From NCBI RefSeq assembly GCF_965227785.1, contig NZ_OZ245785.1, forward strand, positions 1,302,001 through 1,366,000: DNA of 64,000 nt, given 5' to 3'. The translations under genes were made by a program, and so were the position numbers. The notes under the pieces are model-generated. The model was not told where the DNA came from, did not search any database, and worked only from the letters and a program-made list of their open reading frames with translations. Origin of the DNA: Gracilimonas sp965227785 (GTDB lineage Bacteria > Bacteroidota > Rhodothermia > Balneolales > Balneolaceae). Of this stretch, positions 1 to 8,337 are shown piece after piece (within the stretch, counting starts at the first letter, position 1; each line of letters opens with the position of its first letter).

Positions 1-621
1 CCCTGATTCAGCTGGTGTATCTTCCACAGACCCAAACATATCATCTCCCCATGCAACCACGGTACCATCTTCCTTGAGGGCCAGATTGTGATAAGCTCCC
101 GCCGATATTGCTATAAAATCGTTCCCCCTTGGAATATCACTGATCAGACCGTTGGTATTCCAGCCCCAACCATGAATACTTCCATCTTTATGGAGAGCCA
201 GACTGTGATTACCCCCCGCTGATACAGCTATAAATCCCCCTTCCTTTGGAACTCTGCCCCGGGCATATCGTTCGTTTACCGTATAATCCCATCCCCAGTA
301 AACTATTGTACTGTCTTTGGTAATAGCTACGTTATGATTATTTCCGGCCGCCACATCCAAGAATCCAATCCCTTTGGGAGTTCCGGAAACCTGTTGATCC
401 CCATCGGTTCCCCAGGCCGCAATACTGCCATCATTCCGAAGACCTACACTATGAAGATAACCCGCAGATATATCAATAAAATCTGCTCCGGCAGGAGTGT
501 TAGTCACCTGACCTCGTTTATCACCTCCCCAGGAAACAATCTTGCCTTCTTTCTGCGACTCTGCAGATAACAAGGTAATTAGTACAGGCACCACCAATAG
601 AAATCTAAACTGAAAAATCAT
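1..621 (-). CDS. RCC1-repeat secreted protein, C-terminus outside window
   Basis: The frame is open from an ATG at 621 to the left edge (207 codons, no stop), so the gene is cut by the window. Residues 1-20 form a hydrophobic signal peptide without a lipobox cysteine. The rest consists of repeats of about 50 residues, each with a glycine-rich strand, a SAGxxHSxAL core and a D-G-S/T-[IV]-x-x-W-G turn (for example SAGYLHSVGL, SAGGNHSLAL, SAGAYHNLAL). This is the RCC1 (regulator of chromosome condensation) blade pattern, so a secreted beta-propeller is expected. Bacterial RCC1 proteins of this kind have no settled function. It lies downstream of, and on the same strand as, the LRR protein, but a strong terminator separates them. 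Confidence 0.8.
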   Translation of the reverse strand, partial: MIFQFRFLLVVPVLITLLSAESQKEGKIVSWGGDKRGQVTNTPAGADFIDISAGYLHSVGLRNDGSIAAWGTDGDQQVSGTPKGIGFLDVAAGNNHNVAITKDSTIVYWGWDYTVNERYARGRVPKEGGFIAVSAGGNHSLALHKDGSIHGWGWNTNGLISDIPRGNDFIAISAGAYHNLALKEDGTVVAWGDDMFGSVEDTPAESG

Positions 622-666
622 ACTTACAGGGTATTTTTGATGAATCGTTAATAATACGTGATTTAT

Positions 667-701
667 AAAAAAACCCGTATAGCAATTTTCAGCTATACGG
701 G
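667..701 (-). terminator. Rho-independent terminator after the LRR gene
   Basis: A perfect 10-bp inverted repeat (arms 674-683 and 692-701, CCCGTATAGC / GCTATACGGG) encloses an 8-nt loop. Read on the minus strand it is followed directly by seven T residues (complement of 667-673). It lies about 50 nt past the LRR gene stop and ahead of the RCC1 gene, so the two should be separate transcripts. Confidence 0.88.
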
Positions 702-749
702 CCACTAAATATCAGAAACAAGCTGAGTAATAATCTCAGCTATAGCCAA

Positions 750-3044
750 TTATTTAATCAGCATCATTTTTTGGGTTGAAACCCGGTCTCCAGCTTCTAA
801 TCTGTAAATATAACTTCCACTTGCGAACTTAGAAGCGTCAAAATTCACTTCATAGTTACCCGCAACTTTAAAGTTATTTACCAGGGTAGCTACCTCTTGA
901 CCAAGCATGTTGTATACCGTTAGCGAAACTGTGGCTGCCTCTGGGATCGCATACTTGATTTTTGTAGTGGGATTGAATGGGTTCGGGTAGTTTTGCTGTA
1001 ACTGGAATCTATTAGGTGTTCCATCATACTCTGTTGATACCGTTCCACACGATACATTTGTGCGAGACACATTGTAATATGCTGTTGGATAGCTTTCTTC
1101 AGCGAATGCAGGAATACCGGCAATCCAATCTTCAAAAGCAGAATCATTTGGTTCACAGATCTCTGTTCCATCATATTCAAGAACACGCATAAAAATAGCG
1201 TCCGTAAGGCCAATTGGCAGTTCACCCGTGAGTCCTGCATTACCTGATAACTGCAATGCCCCTAATACACTCAGATCGTCTGTAACACGTCCGGCATCTG
1301 CCAGTGCAGCAGGCACGTCACCACTTAACTGATTATTTGATAGGTTTAGTGAGTCAAGTTGTATGGTATTCCCCAATGAAGCCGGTATACTTCCGGTGAG
1401 GCTATTATCATCTAAAGCTAAGGTAGTAAGGTTAACCGCAATCAAACCTTCACCGAAGAAAGAAGGAATTTCACCTGTAAGTCCTAAGCCTCCCAATCCC
1501 AGATAGGAAAGGTTGTCCATATCTGATAACCAGGATGGGATTTCAGTCATCTCAATTCCGGTTCTGGATAATTCCAGCGTACTCCAGTTTTTAGTTTCGA
1601 ACCAGCTGGGCAAGCTACCGGACAGATCCGGGTTATCGCTTACATTTAGTGTTTCGAGCTGCAGGTTAATAAGGTTATTGTCAGATATATCACCGGTTAC
1701 TCCTACATCTTCCAGAGTAAGACTGGTTACATTACCAATACTTCCTCCTAACCAGTCTGGAATATTTCCAACCGTCATATTCACATTATCAATAAGGGTA
1801 ATTTCCTGCAAGCTGTTGACTACAGAAAATGCTTCAGGCAATCCTCCCTCTATATTCAGGTCTTCAAGGTGAACCGATATAAGATCAGCATTTGCCCATT
1901 CGGCAGGAATAGTTCCGGTAATGCCCATATTAGAAAAATGGACATCTTCCAGGTTGGCAACATCTCCTACCCATGCAGGTAGTTCGCCGGTCCATCCACC
2001 GCCATAAAAATTAATTCTTCGCAGGCTTGGCATCACAGAAAGATCTGGGATATCTGCAGTTGTTTCTCCTTCACCAATGGTATCTCCTTCTCCACCAATG
2101 GTGAATTGCTCCAATGCCTCCATTTGAGCTAGTTTGGGAGATAAGGACCCTGTTCGGTTGGTATTCTGAATTTGGAAACGAATTAAGGTCTCTCCCCACG
2201 AATCAAAAATCCATTCAGGAATTGGCCCCGGATCCAAGTCATTATTTGCAATACGATAATACTCCATACCTGTCAGGTTTGACCAGTCAGGTATTGGCCC
2301 GGTTAATTGATTATTGTGTAAGTACACCCGGTTTAGAGTAGTCAGGTCTTGATGCACATTAGGTATTTGACCCGTAAAACGGTTGTCATCAACATAAAAA
2401 CGGGTTAGTGCCGGCCAGGAACCATTGCCGCCTAAGGTCTGAGGCAGCGGTCCAGAGAAATAATTCTGTCTGATTCTGAACTGCTGCATTGATTCCATTT
2501 GAGAAAATGCATCCCAGTCAACTTCCCCGGTAAACAAATTAGTTCGTACCAGTAAAAACTGTAACCGGTTGAGATTAGCCAGTTCTGGGGGCAAACCGCC
2601 GATATGCAGGTTTACATCTGCCTTAAAGTCTTCAAGATATTCCATATCCTGCAGGTCAGCGGGAAGCGGGCCCGGCACCGTCATGTTATTACGGGGCATA
2701 TCAATAACCGTTACGCGCCAATCAGCGGGTTCTCCGTCACCAGCAACGTTTGCTACTTCTTCGATACCCACCCATGAATAGACCGGGGCTTCTGTAAGCC
2801 AACCCGAATTGTCAATCCACTGATCACCGTTGGTTGATTCATAATAGGCCACCAGAGCAAGGGAATCCGTTTCATTTATTACATATCCCTCTCCCGGTTG
2901 AGCCACTGCATTCAAAGACATGAAAGTAGTTATCATGAAAACCAGAAAGATGCTGCCAATAGCTGTGCAAAGTTTTGAGCGGGAAAGATAAGCTGTCCTA
3001 TCTCTCCTTCCTTTCTCTATATATGTAGTATCGAATGTTCGCAT
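750..3044 (-). CDS. Leucine-rich-repeat protein with T9SS sorting tail
   Basis: This 764-residue protein is probably secreted and surface-attached. A hydrophobic segment at about residues 25-48 precedes the mature part. The body, about residues 60-600, is a run of leucine-rich repeats of the plant-specific kind (the L-x-x-N-x-L-x-G-x-I/L-P pattern, as in NNQLTGPIPDW and DNSLTGSIPASLG). From about residue 680, NYPNPFNPTT begins a T9SS type A sorting domain ending in MMLIK, which directs export through the outer membrane. The ATG at 3044 is used. LRR domains of this kind usually bind proteins or glycans; no enzymatic motif is visible. It follows a TonB receptor on the same strand with a 104-nt gap and ends at a clear terminator. 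A role in pectin binding is only suggested by proximity. Confidence 0.85.
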   Translation of the reverse strand: MRTFDTTYIEKGRRDRTAYLSRSKLCTAIGSIFLVFMITTFMSLNAVAQPGEGYVINETDSLALVAYYESTNGDQWIDNSGWLTEAPVYSWVGIEEVANVAGDGEPADWRVTVIDMPRNNMTVPGPLPADLQDMEYLEDFKADVNLHIGGLPPELANLNRLQFLLVRTNLFTGEVDWDAFSQMESMQQFRIRQNYFSGPLPQTLGGNGSWPALTRFYVDDNRFTGQIPNVHQDLTTLNRVYLHNNQLTGPIPDWSNLTGMEYYRIANNDLDPGPIPEWIFDSWGETLIRFQIQNTNRTGSLSPKLAQMEALEQFTIGGEGDTIGEGETTADIPDLSVMPSLRRINFYGGGWTGELPAWVGDVANLEDVHFSNMGITGTIPAEWANADLISVHLEDLNIEGGLPEAFSVVNSLQEITLIDNVNMTVGNIPDWLGGSIGNVTSLTLEDVGVTGDISDNNLINLQLETLNVSDNPDLSGSLPSWFETKNWSTLELSRTGIEMTEIPSWLSDMDNLSYLGLGGLGLTGEIPSFFGEGLIAVNLTTLALDDNSLTGSIPASLGNTIQLDSLNLSNNQLSGDVPAALADAGRVTDDLSVLGALQLSGNAGLTGELPIGLTDAIFMRVLEYDGTEICEPNDSAFEDWIAGIPAFAEESYPTAYYNVSRTNVSCGTVSTEYDGTPNRFQLQQNYPNPFNPTTKIKYAIPEAATVSLTVYNMLGQEVATLVNNFKVAGNYEVNFDASKFASGSYIYRLEAGDRVSTQKMMLIK

Positions 3045-3148
3045 AATTTTCCGTTTTGAGTTGTGATTTAAAGATTATACCCCCGGTCCATCCACATGAC
3101 GCTGATCATTGTAATGTTTGGAGATTTGTAATTGCTTCAAAGTCAATG

Positions 3149-6142
3149 TCATAATCTGTAACGCAGGCCTAATGTGACTTCCCTTCCGTTCAATTCTGAC
3201 GTATAGGGGTAGAGACCAGGTTCATAGTAATAGTCACGTTCCATGTTATTCAGGATATTGGATGCATCAAACCAGATCTGAAAATTCTTTGATAACCAGT
3301 ACCTGGCTGTATAAGAGAGATCCTGAGATTTTCCATTAAACTGATCGTAATAAACATTCCCTATTGAGACCAGCGTTTGATCATTACTTCCGTAAGAAGA
3401 AATGGCTGGTGCTGACCACTGGTAGGTAATTTGAGTAAAGAAATCTCCTTTTGTGAAATCAAGCCCGGCATTGATAATATGAGGTCTTTGTCCCTCCAAA
3501 GGTGTGATATATTTATAATCAGGGTCGACATCTCTTCCTACAAACTCAAGCAATTCGGCAATACCGTGGGTGTATCGCTCATTGACGGTTCTGCCCACAT
3601 CCGCAATTGACTGAGAGTAGGAATAATTAACATAGGTACCCAGGTTGCTTAAAAATCCAGGTAAGAACTCAAGGTTCTGCTGCCAGGTAAACTCGGCTCC
3701 ATATACCGTGGCCTGCTTACCATTACTGTAACTGTTAACGTTCCACCTTCCGGTTAACCCTTCATCATTATTGTCGGCTGAGTAGTCAACTACTTCATTG
3801 GAAGAGAATACAAAGTCTTTCATGTCTTTATAAAAAAGACCTACAGTAAACTGTCCCACATTCAGAAAGTAGTGTTCAAAAAGAATATCGAAATTATTGG
3901 AGAGCATCGGACTTAAATCCGGGTTTCCACGCTGAATTGTTCGAGTGGCAAAATTACGTTGAATGTAGGGGTTCAGCTGATTGAAGTTTGGCCGGCCGAT
4001 AGATCTGGAATAGGCAAACCTTAGATTGGTGAAATTACCCAGAGAGAACACCGTTTGCAGGTTAGGAAACAGGTTGAAGTAACTATTTGTTTCGGTAATA
4101 TCGGTTGCTCCCTGAAATACTCCCGAGCTACTGATTTCACTTTCTCTCCCGGTATAGCTGTTATCGGTATATTCCATTCGTAATCCACCTAAAATCGTAA
4201 ACCAATCAACCTTGAAATCAGCCATTAGATAGGCGGCATATGTATTTTCATTCGCGTTATATTTCGAAGTTTCTGTACTTAATGCCCATTCATCCAAGTC
4301 GGTTTGGAAACGTGGTGTTTGAGTAATATAAAACTCTTTTGCTCTGTCCAGATTAATCAGCCATGGAATCTCGTAAGTTTGACCGATTCGATTAAATATT
4401 GACCAAGATCCATTTTCTATTTGTTGAAATTTTGAGATATCCAGATTGGAACTGTATTCTCTCAATAGTCGCTCACCAATGCCTCTTTTATAGGTAAGAG
4501 ATGCATTTAGACCTGTTTTGAAAGTACCCTGGGAATAGGGAATTCCAACATCGAGGGTAGCCTCGAAATCGTTGTCTACATTACTGTTTACCCGATGGTC
4601 CATATCCTGAAAATCCATTTCATTAGCGGGCGGGTAACCTGGATACCGGCTCCATGGGGCTACTTCAACTGTAGGTTTCCAGCGATTGTCAGTATTGAAA
4701 ATGAATTCATGATCAGAACCGGTTTGGAAACTCATCCGGTACTCATCTTCGCTATACCGGCCATGCCCCCATCCCAGTTTATATTCAATATCCATATTGT
4801 CAAGCCGGTGGCGCCCTCCTGCTTGCACCGTATACTGGTGAATGGTTGACTCATCTAAACGGGGATTGTAGCTGATAGATCCCTGATTTTCGGCGTCAGG
4901 ATCGTTAGATCCATCCGGATTACCAGTATAGGTAGGCTCCGAATAATTAGCCATCCGGGGCTCGTAATTAACACCATACCGGTATTGTGATTGATTCTGT
5001 ACATTGAACAACCCTTCCACGTGGTAGGTACTGATTTCAGTAGGCTGAAAGGTAAATTGAAGACCGGTACCAATTCTCGTGGGTATATTTACATTAAATT
5101 CATTACTCACGTCCGACAAAATATCTACAACATCCGGAGCAGTGCTTTCGAAGGTTCGGCTGGCCCATTCTGTCCTGAAGAGCTCACTGGCCGATGGATC
5201 TTGCTGGTAGCTGAAATTGACCCCGTATGAATAATTATCATTCGGGCTATCACCATAATTAAAAGATGCTCTTTGCTGGGTTCCAGCATGACGGATATAC
5301 CTATCCTGAAAACCGCCACCCAGCCGAATGTTCATATCTCTCTCCCCACCTACGGGGCGTCGGGTGCTAATGTTAATGACTCCTGCAAGCGCGTCGGCCT
5401 CCATATCAGGGGTAATTACCTTTATCACTTCAAGATTTTGAACCATATCAGCAGAAATAGTCCCGAGATCGACACTACGATCACCTCCGGTAGCCCCCAT
5501 CCGCTGACCATTCATGGTTACATTGGCTGATCCTGCACCTACACCACGTATATTCGTGCCACCATGCCCCATTCCTGCAATTCTGGAAAGAGCCCCGGTA
5601 ACCGTGTTGTCTGCAAAGGTCTCGATCTGTTCAGCTGAAATCACATTTTTGATGTTAACCGATTTTCGCTGCTCACTTAAGGCTCTGGACTGACCACGTT
5701 GCCGGGCAATAACCTGAATTTCTTCCCCCTCTATTGTTGTACTTGCCAAATCCATATTGATTTCCTGAGTTTCACCATCTTCTATGGATATCTCCATCTC
5801 TTTACTTTCAAAACCCAGATATCTGAACAGGACAGTATAGCTACCTACAGGAACATTTCTGATAACATACCTACCGTTAATATCTGTAGAAGCACCTTTA
5901 TCAGTACCCTGAACTATCACGTTGGCGCCAATTAGAGCCTCCCCGTTTTCTGCATCCTTGACCTCCCCTCGGATTACCCCTGACTGTGCCTGAAGTGTGG
6001 CAGGCATCAAAACCAATAATAAAAAGGGAATTAAACAGCACACTTCAGCCACTTTCTGAAGTACTGTGAAAAAAGCGCTTTCAACATTCTTTAAATGAAG
6101 AGCAGAAAAGAAACTCATTATTTGAGATGGATTAGTGTTCAT
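3149..6142 (-). CDS. TonB-dependent outer-membrane receptor with carboxypeptidase-like N-terminal domain
   Basis: Outer-membrane active transporter of about 997 residues. A signal sequence ending near LQAQS precedes a carboxypeptidase D regulatory-like beta-sandwich (about residues 55-135: GVIRGEVKDAENGEALIGAN, then DINGRYVIRNVPVGSY). The plug follows (about 160-270, with the conserved VNISTRRP end) and then a long beta-barrel ending in LGLRYRL. No SusD gene adjoins it, so it belongs to the SusD-independent receptors. A TTG at 6151 is in frame, but the ATG at 6142 is the more likely start. A perfect TTAACCGGTTAA palindrome sits 13 nt upstream of that ATG. Pectic oligosaccharide is the likely substrate by context only. 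Confidence 0.9.
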   Translation of the reverse strand: MNTNPSQIMSFFSALHLKNVESAFFTVLQKVAEVCCLIPFLLLVLMPATLQAQSGVIRGEVKDAENGEALIGANVIVQGTDKGASTDINGRYVIRNVPVGSYTVLFRYLGFESKEMEISIEDGETQEINMDLASTTIEGEEIQVIARQRGQSRALSEQRKSVNIKNVISAEQIETFADNTVTGALSRIAGMGHGGTNIRGVGAGSANVTMNGQRMGATGGDRSVDLGTISADMVQNLEVIKVITPDMEADALAGVINISTRRPVGGERDMNIRLGGGFQDRYIRHAGTQQRASFNYGDSPNDNYSYGVNFSYQQDPSASELFRTEWASRTFESTAPDVVDILSDVSNEFNVNIPTRIGTGLQFTFQPTEISTYHVEGLFNVQNQSQYRYGVNYEPRMANYSEPTYTGNPDGSNDPDAENQGSISYNPRLDESTIHQYTVQAGGRHRLDNMDIEYKLGWGHGRYSEDEYRMSFQTGSDHEFIFNTDNRWKPTVEVAPWSRYPGYPPANEMDFQDMDHRVNSNVDNDFEATLDVGIPYSQGTFKTGLNASLTYKRGIGERLLREYSSNLDISKFQQIENGSWSIFNRIGQTYEIPWLINLDRAKEFYITQTPRFQTDLDEWALSTETSKYNANENTYAAYLMADFKVDWFTILGGLRMEYTDNSYTGRESEISSSGVFQGATDITETNSYFNLFPNLQTVFSLGNFTNLRFAYSRSIGRPNFNQLNPYIQRNFATRTIQRGNPDLSPMLSNNFDILFEHYFLNVGQFTVGLFYKDMKDFVFSSNEVVDYSADNNDEGLTGRWNVNSYSNGKQATVYGAEFTWQQNLEFLPGFLSNLGTYVNYSYSQSIADVGRTVNERYTHGIAELLEFVGRDVDPDYKYITPLEGQRPHIINAGLDFTKGDFFTQITYQWSAPAISSYGSNDQTLVSIGNVYYDQFNGKSQDLSYTARYWLSKNFQIWFDASNILNNMERDYYYEPGLYPYTSELNGREVTLGLRYRL

Positions 6143-6155
6143 AACTTCCAACTAC

Positions 6156-6167
6156 TTAACCGGTTAA
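6156..6167. promoter_or_regulatory. TTAACCGGTTAA palindrome, LacI-type operator
   Basis: A perfect 12-bp palindrome with a central CG lies just upstream of the TonB receptor that starts at 6142. The surrounding 16-mer, ACTTAACCGGTTAAAT at 6154-6169, is identical to the one at 13711-13726 before another TonB receptor operon. AA-C-CG-G-TT fits the usual shape of LacI/GalR operators. So close to the start codon it would block initiation if bound. Confidence 0.72.
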
Positions 6168-6266
6168 ATAAACTATTGCAATTAACAGTTTTCTGTTTTA
6201 AGAATCAAAATAATTTACATTAAAAAACTCCTCCAAATCACCATTAAGGTGCTTTGGCAGGGCTTT

Positions 6267-8282
6267 TTATTTAATAAGTGTCATTTTTCGTGTTAACGAA
6301 AACATCTTGTCACGGGTTGCCTCTGTAGAGCTGGCGGTCAAGCGGTAGATATATATACCTGATGCAAAAGTACTGGCATCAAAACCAATGGTATGATAGC
6401 CCGAACTTTGGCGCCCACTTAAAATTTGAGCAACCTCTCTACCGGCCATATCATATACTTTAATTTCTATGTAAGCAGACCGTGGCAATCCATAGCTGAT
6501 ATTTGTACTTGGGTTAAATGGGTTTGGATAGTTCTGAGAAAGAGTGAATTCACTTGGTACATTGCTGTCACTTTCATTGGATGTAACTACACGGGTAACA
6601 AAGAATTCAAAATCGGTCCACACTCCATTGCCCGATTCATTGGTTCCTCTGACTCGCCAGAAATAGGTCTCATCTCCCACTAACTGAGTATCCTGAGGTA
6701 AGGTATACATCGTATCTCCAACCGATACTTCATATACAACATCGGCCCATTCTCCGGCACCATCACGAATTTCCAGTTCGTAATTTTCAGCAAAACTTGC
6801 TTCTGTCCAGCTAAACTCTGGTTGTACAGAAACATTGGATTCACCTACAGGTGATACTAAAGCAAGGTTTCCTGGAGCCGGAGTAAATTCACCTTGCGTT
6901 TGAATACTATGAATATAATTTTCCAAGTTTGAATACCCATTAACAGCTATGCTACGGCCATCTTCAGGGTTTTCAGGGTTGAGGTCATTTTCCAATTCCC
7001 ATGAATTTGGAATTCCATCCCCATCAGCATCTTCAGGATAGGGAGCTGAATTTAACTCTGGCCATCCTCCTACATCTTCCTGTGAATCAATAATACCGGT
7101 ACCGGCTCCGTAAGTACTACCATAGGTTGCAGTTCCATTTAGGGTCTCGTCCACAATCCGGGAATCAATAGTATCTCTGCGTGGCAGAATAGCTCCAGCA
7201 TTGGCGAGCACACTTTCAAAGGCCTCTTCCGCTGTCTCAAATGATTCTAGTGCTGGGGCCTCAAAAGGCTCTGTAGCCCGTATTAATTCTTCTTCATTCT
7301 CCGTTATATTTTGTACACCGCCATCCCAGTTATCAGCAGTGATAGTTGGATAGCCATCTACATAGTTATCGGCTATATACCAGTCGGCTCCATTATTGGC
7401 ATCCGCATCCAGAATACGATCCTTATCTTCTGTAGCAGGACCTGATTTATAGTAATTAGCAACTATATTATAGTTGCCATTTTCACCACCATAAGCACTG
7501 TTGTGTCCCCAGTTATAGATGACATTGTTACGGAAGTCAGCGATCTCATTTTGTTTGGTCGTGGTATATCGCCCACCATTGAAGCGGGGATTTCGGCTGG
7601 TATGATGCGCAAGCAGGTTATGATGAAAAGTGGCGCCTGCTCCTCCCCATATACCTCCATATCCGTGTTCAGATTTTGAGTGGATGGAATTGTATAAACT
7701 TTCACTTAAAATGCTCCACTGTAGGGTAAAATTCTCATTATCATAAAAACTCCCGGCTTCATCTATCGACCAGCTCATTGACACGTGATCGACCATAATA
7801 TCTTTATTCTCTCGACCCCAGAGAGCATCCACTCCGTCCAGGTCTCCGCTGCCTATATCTCCGGGCCGAAAACGAATATGCTGTATGATTACATTATCGG
7901 CATCAATAACAGTAGCACGTCCTTTTATAGCTATTCCATCCCCGGGAGCTGTTTGTCCAAATATTGAAATAGAGTCGTTTCTGATTCTCAAATCAGTTTC
8001 CAGTTCAATAGTTCCGGACAGCGAAAAAACAATGGTACGTGCGCCTTCCATTTCAACACCAAAACGTAGACTCCCCGAACCAGAGTCATTCAGGTTTGTC
8101 ACTGTATATACTTCTCCACCCCGGCCTCCCGAGGTATATTTTCCAAAGCCTTCAGCACCTGGAAATGCCAATTGCTGGCTTAATCCATCAACCGCAAAAA
8201 GAGCCAAAAAGACCGTTAAGAGTCCACCACATAGATAGATGTTAAGCGAACTTTGTAGAATATTTTTCAACTGATGCTTCAT
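6267..8282 (-). CDS. Pectate lyase, family PL1, with Fn3-like and T9SS domains
   Basis: Predicted cell-surface endo-acting pectate lyase (671 residues) that cleaves polygalacturonate by beta-elimination, leaving 4,5-unsaturated ends. A signal peptide ends near residue 36. The PL1 beta-helix covers about 38-330, starting AFPGAEGFGKYTSGGRGG, with the VDHVSMSWSIDE strand and HHTSRNPRF (about 226-234), which holds the family arginine. A calcium-loop stretch DADGDGIPNSWE (418-429) follows, then a fibronectin-like domain (about 470-565) and a T9SS tail opened by NYPNPFNPST (584-593). It lies 55 nt after the TonB receptor at 8338 on the same strand, so the two are probably co-transcribed. The T9SS tail distinguishes it from the second PL1 of the locus and suggests that it makes the first extracellular cut. 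Confidence 0.92.
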   Translation of the reverse strand: MKHQLKNILQSSLNIYLCGGLLTVFLALFAVDGLSQQLAFPGAEGFGKYTSGGRGGEVYTVTNLNDSGSGSLRFGVEMEGARTIVFSLSGTIELETDLRIRNDSISIFGQTAPGDGIAIKGRATVIDADNVIIQHIRFRPGDIGSGDLDGVDALWGRENKDIMVDHVSMSWSIDEAGSFYDNENFTLQWSILSESLYNSIHSKSEHGYGGIWGGAGATFHHNLLAHHTSRNPRFNGGRYTTTKQNEIADFRNNVIYNWGHNSAYGGENGNYNIVANYYKSGPATEDKDRILDADANNGADWYIADNYVDGYPTITADNWDGGVQNITENEEELIRATEPFEAPALESFETAEEAFESVLANAGAILPRRDTIDSRIVDETLNGTATYGSTYGAGTGIIDSQEDVGGWPELNSAPYPEDADGDGIPNSWELENDLNPENPEDGRSIAVNGYSNLENYIHSIQTQGEFTPAPGNLALVSPVGESNVSVQPEFSWTEASFAENYELEIRDGAGEWADVVYEVSVGDTMYTLPQDTQLVGDETYFWRVRGTNESGNGVWTDFEFFVTRVVTSNESDSNVPSEFTLSQNYPNPFNPSTNISYGLPRSAYIEIKVYDMAGREVAQILSGRQSSGYHTIGFDASTFASGIYIYRLTASSTEATRDKMFSLTRKMTLIK

Positions 8283-8337
8283 ATAAATAAAATTAAAGTA
8301 GTGAGTGAATAATGATATTATAATAGGTTATATATTG

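Noticed and set aside
2563..4724. AACCGGTT octamers at 2563 and 4717
   Set aside because: Both lie inside coding sequence and lack the flanking TTAA and ACT of the intergenic sites, so they are probably chance matches.
6072..6081. AAAGCGCTTT palindrome
   Set aside because: It lies within the coding sequence of the TonB receptor, about 60 nt after the start codon. It may be an intragenic operator but the shape alone is not enough.
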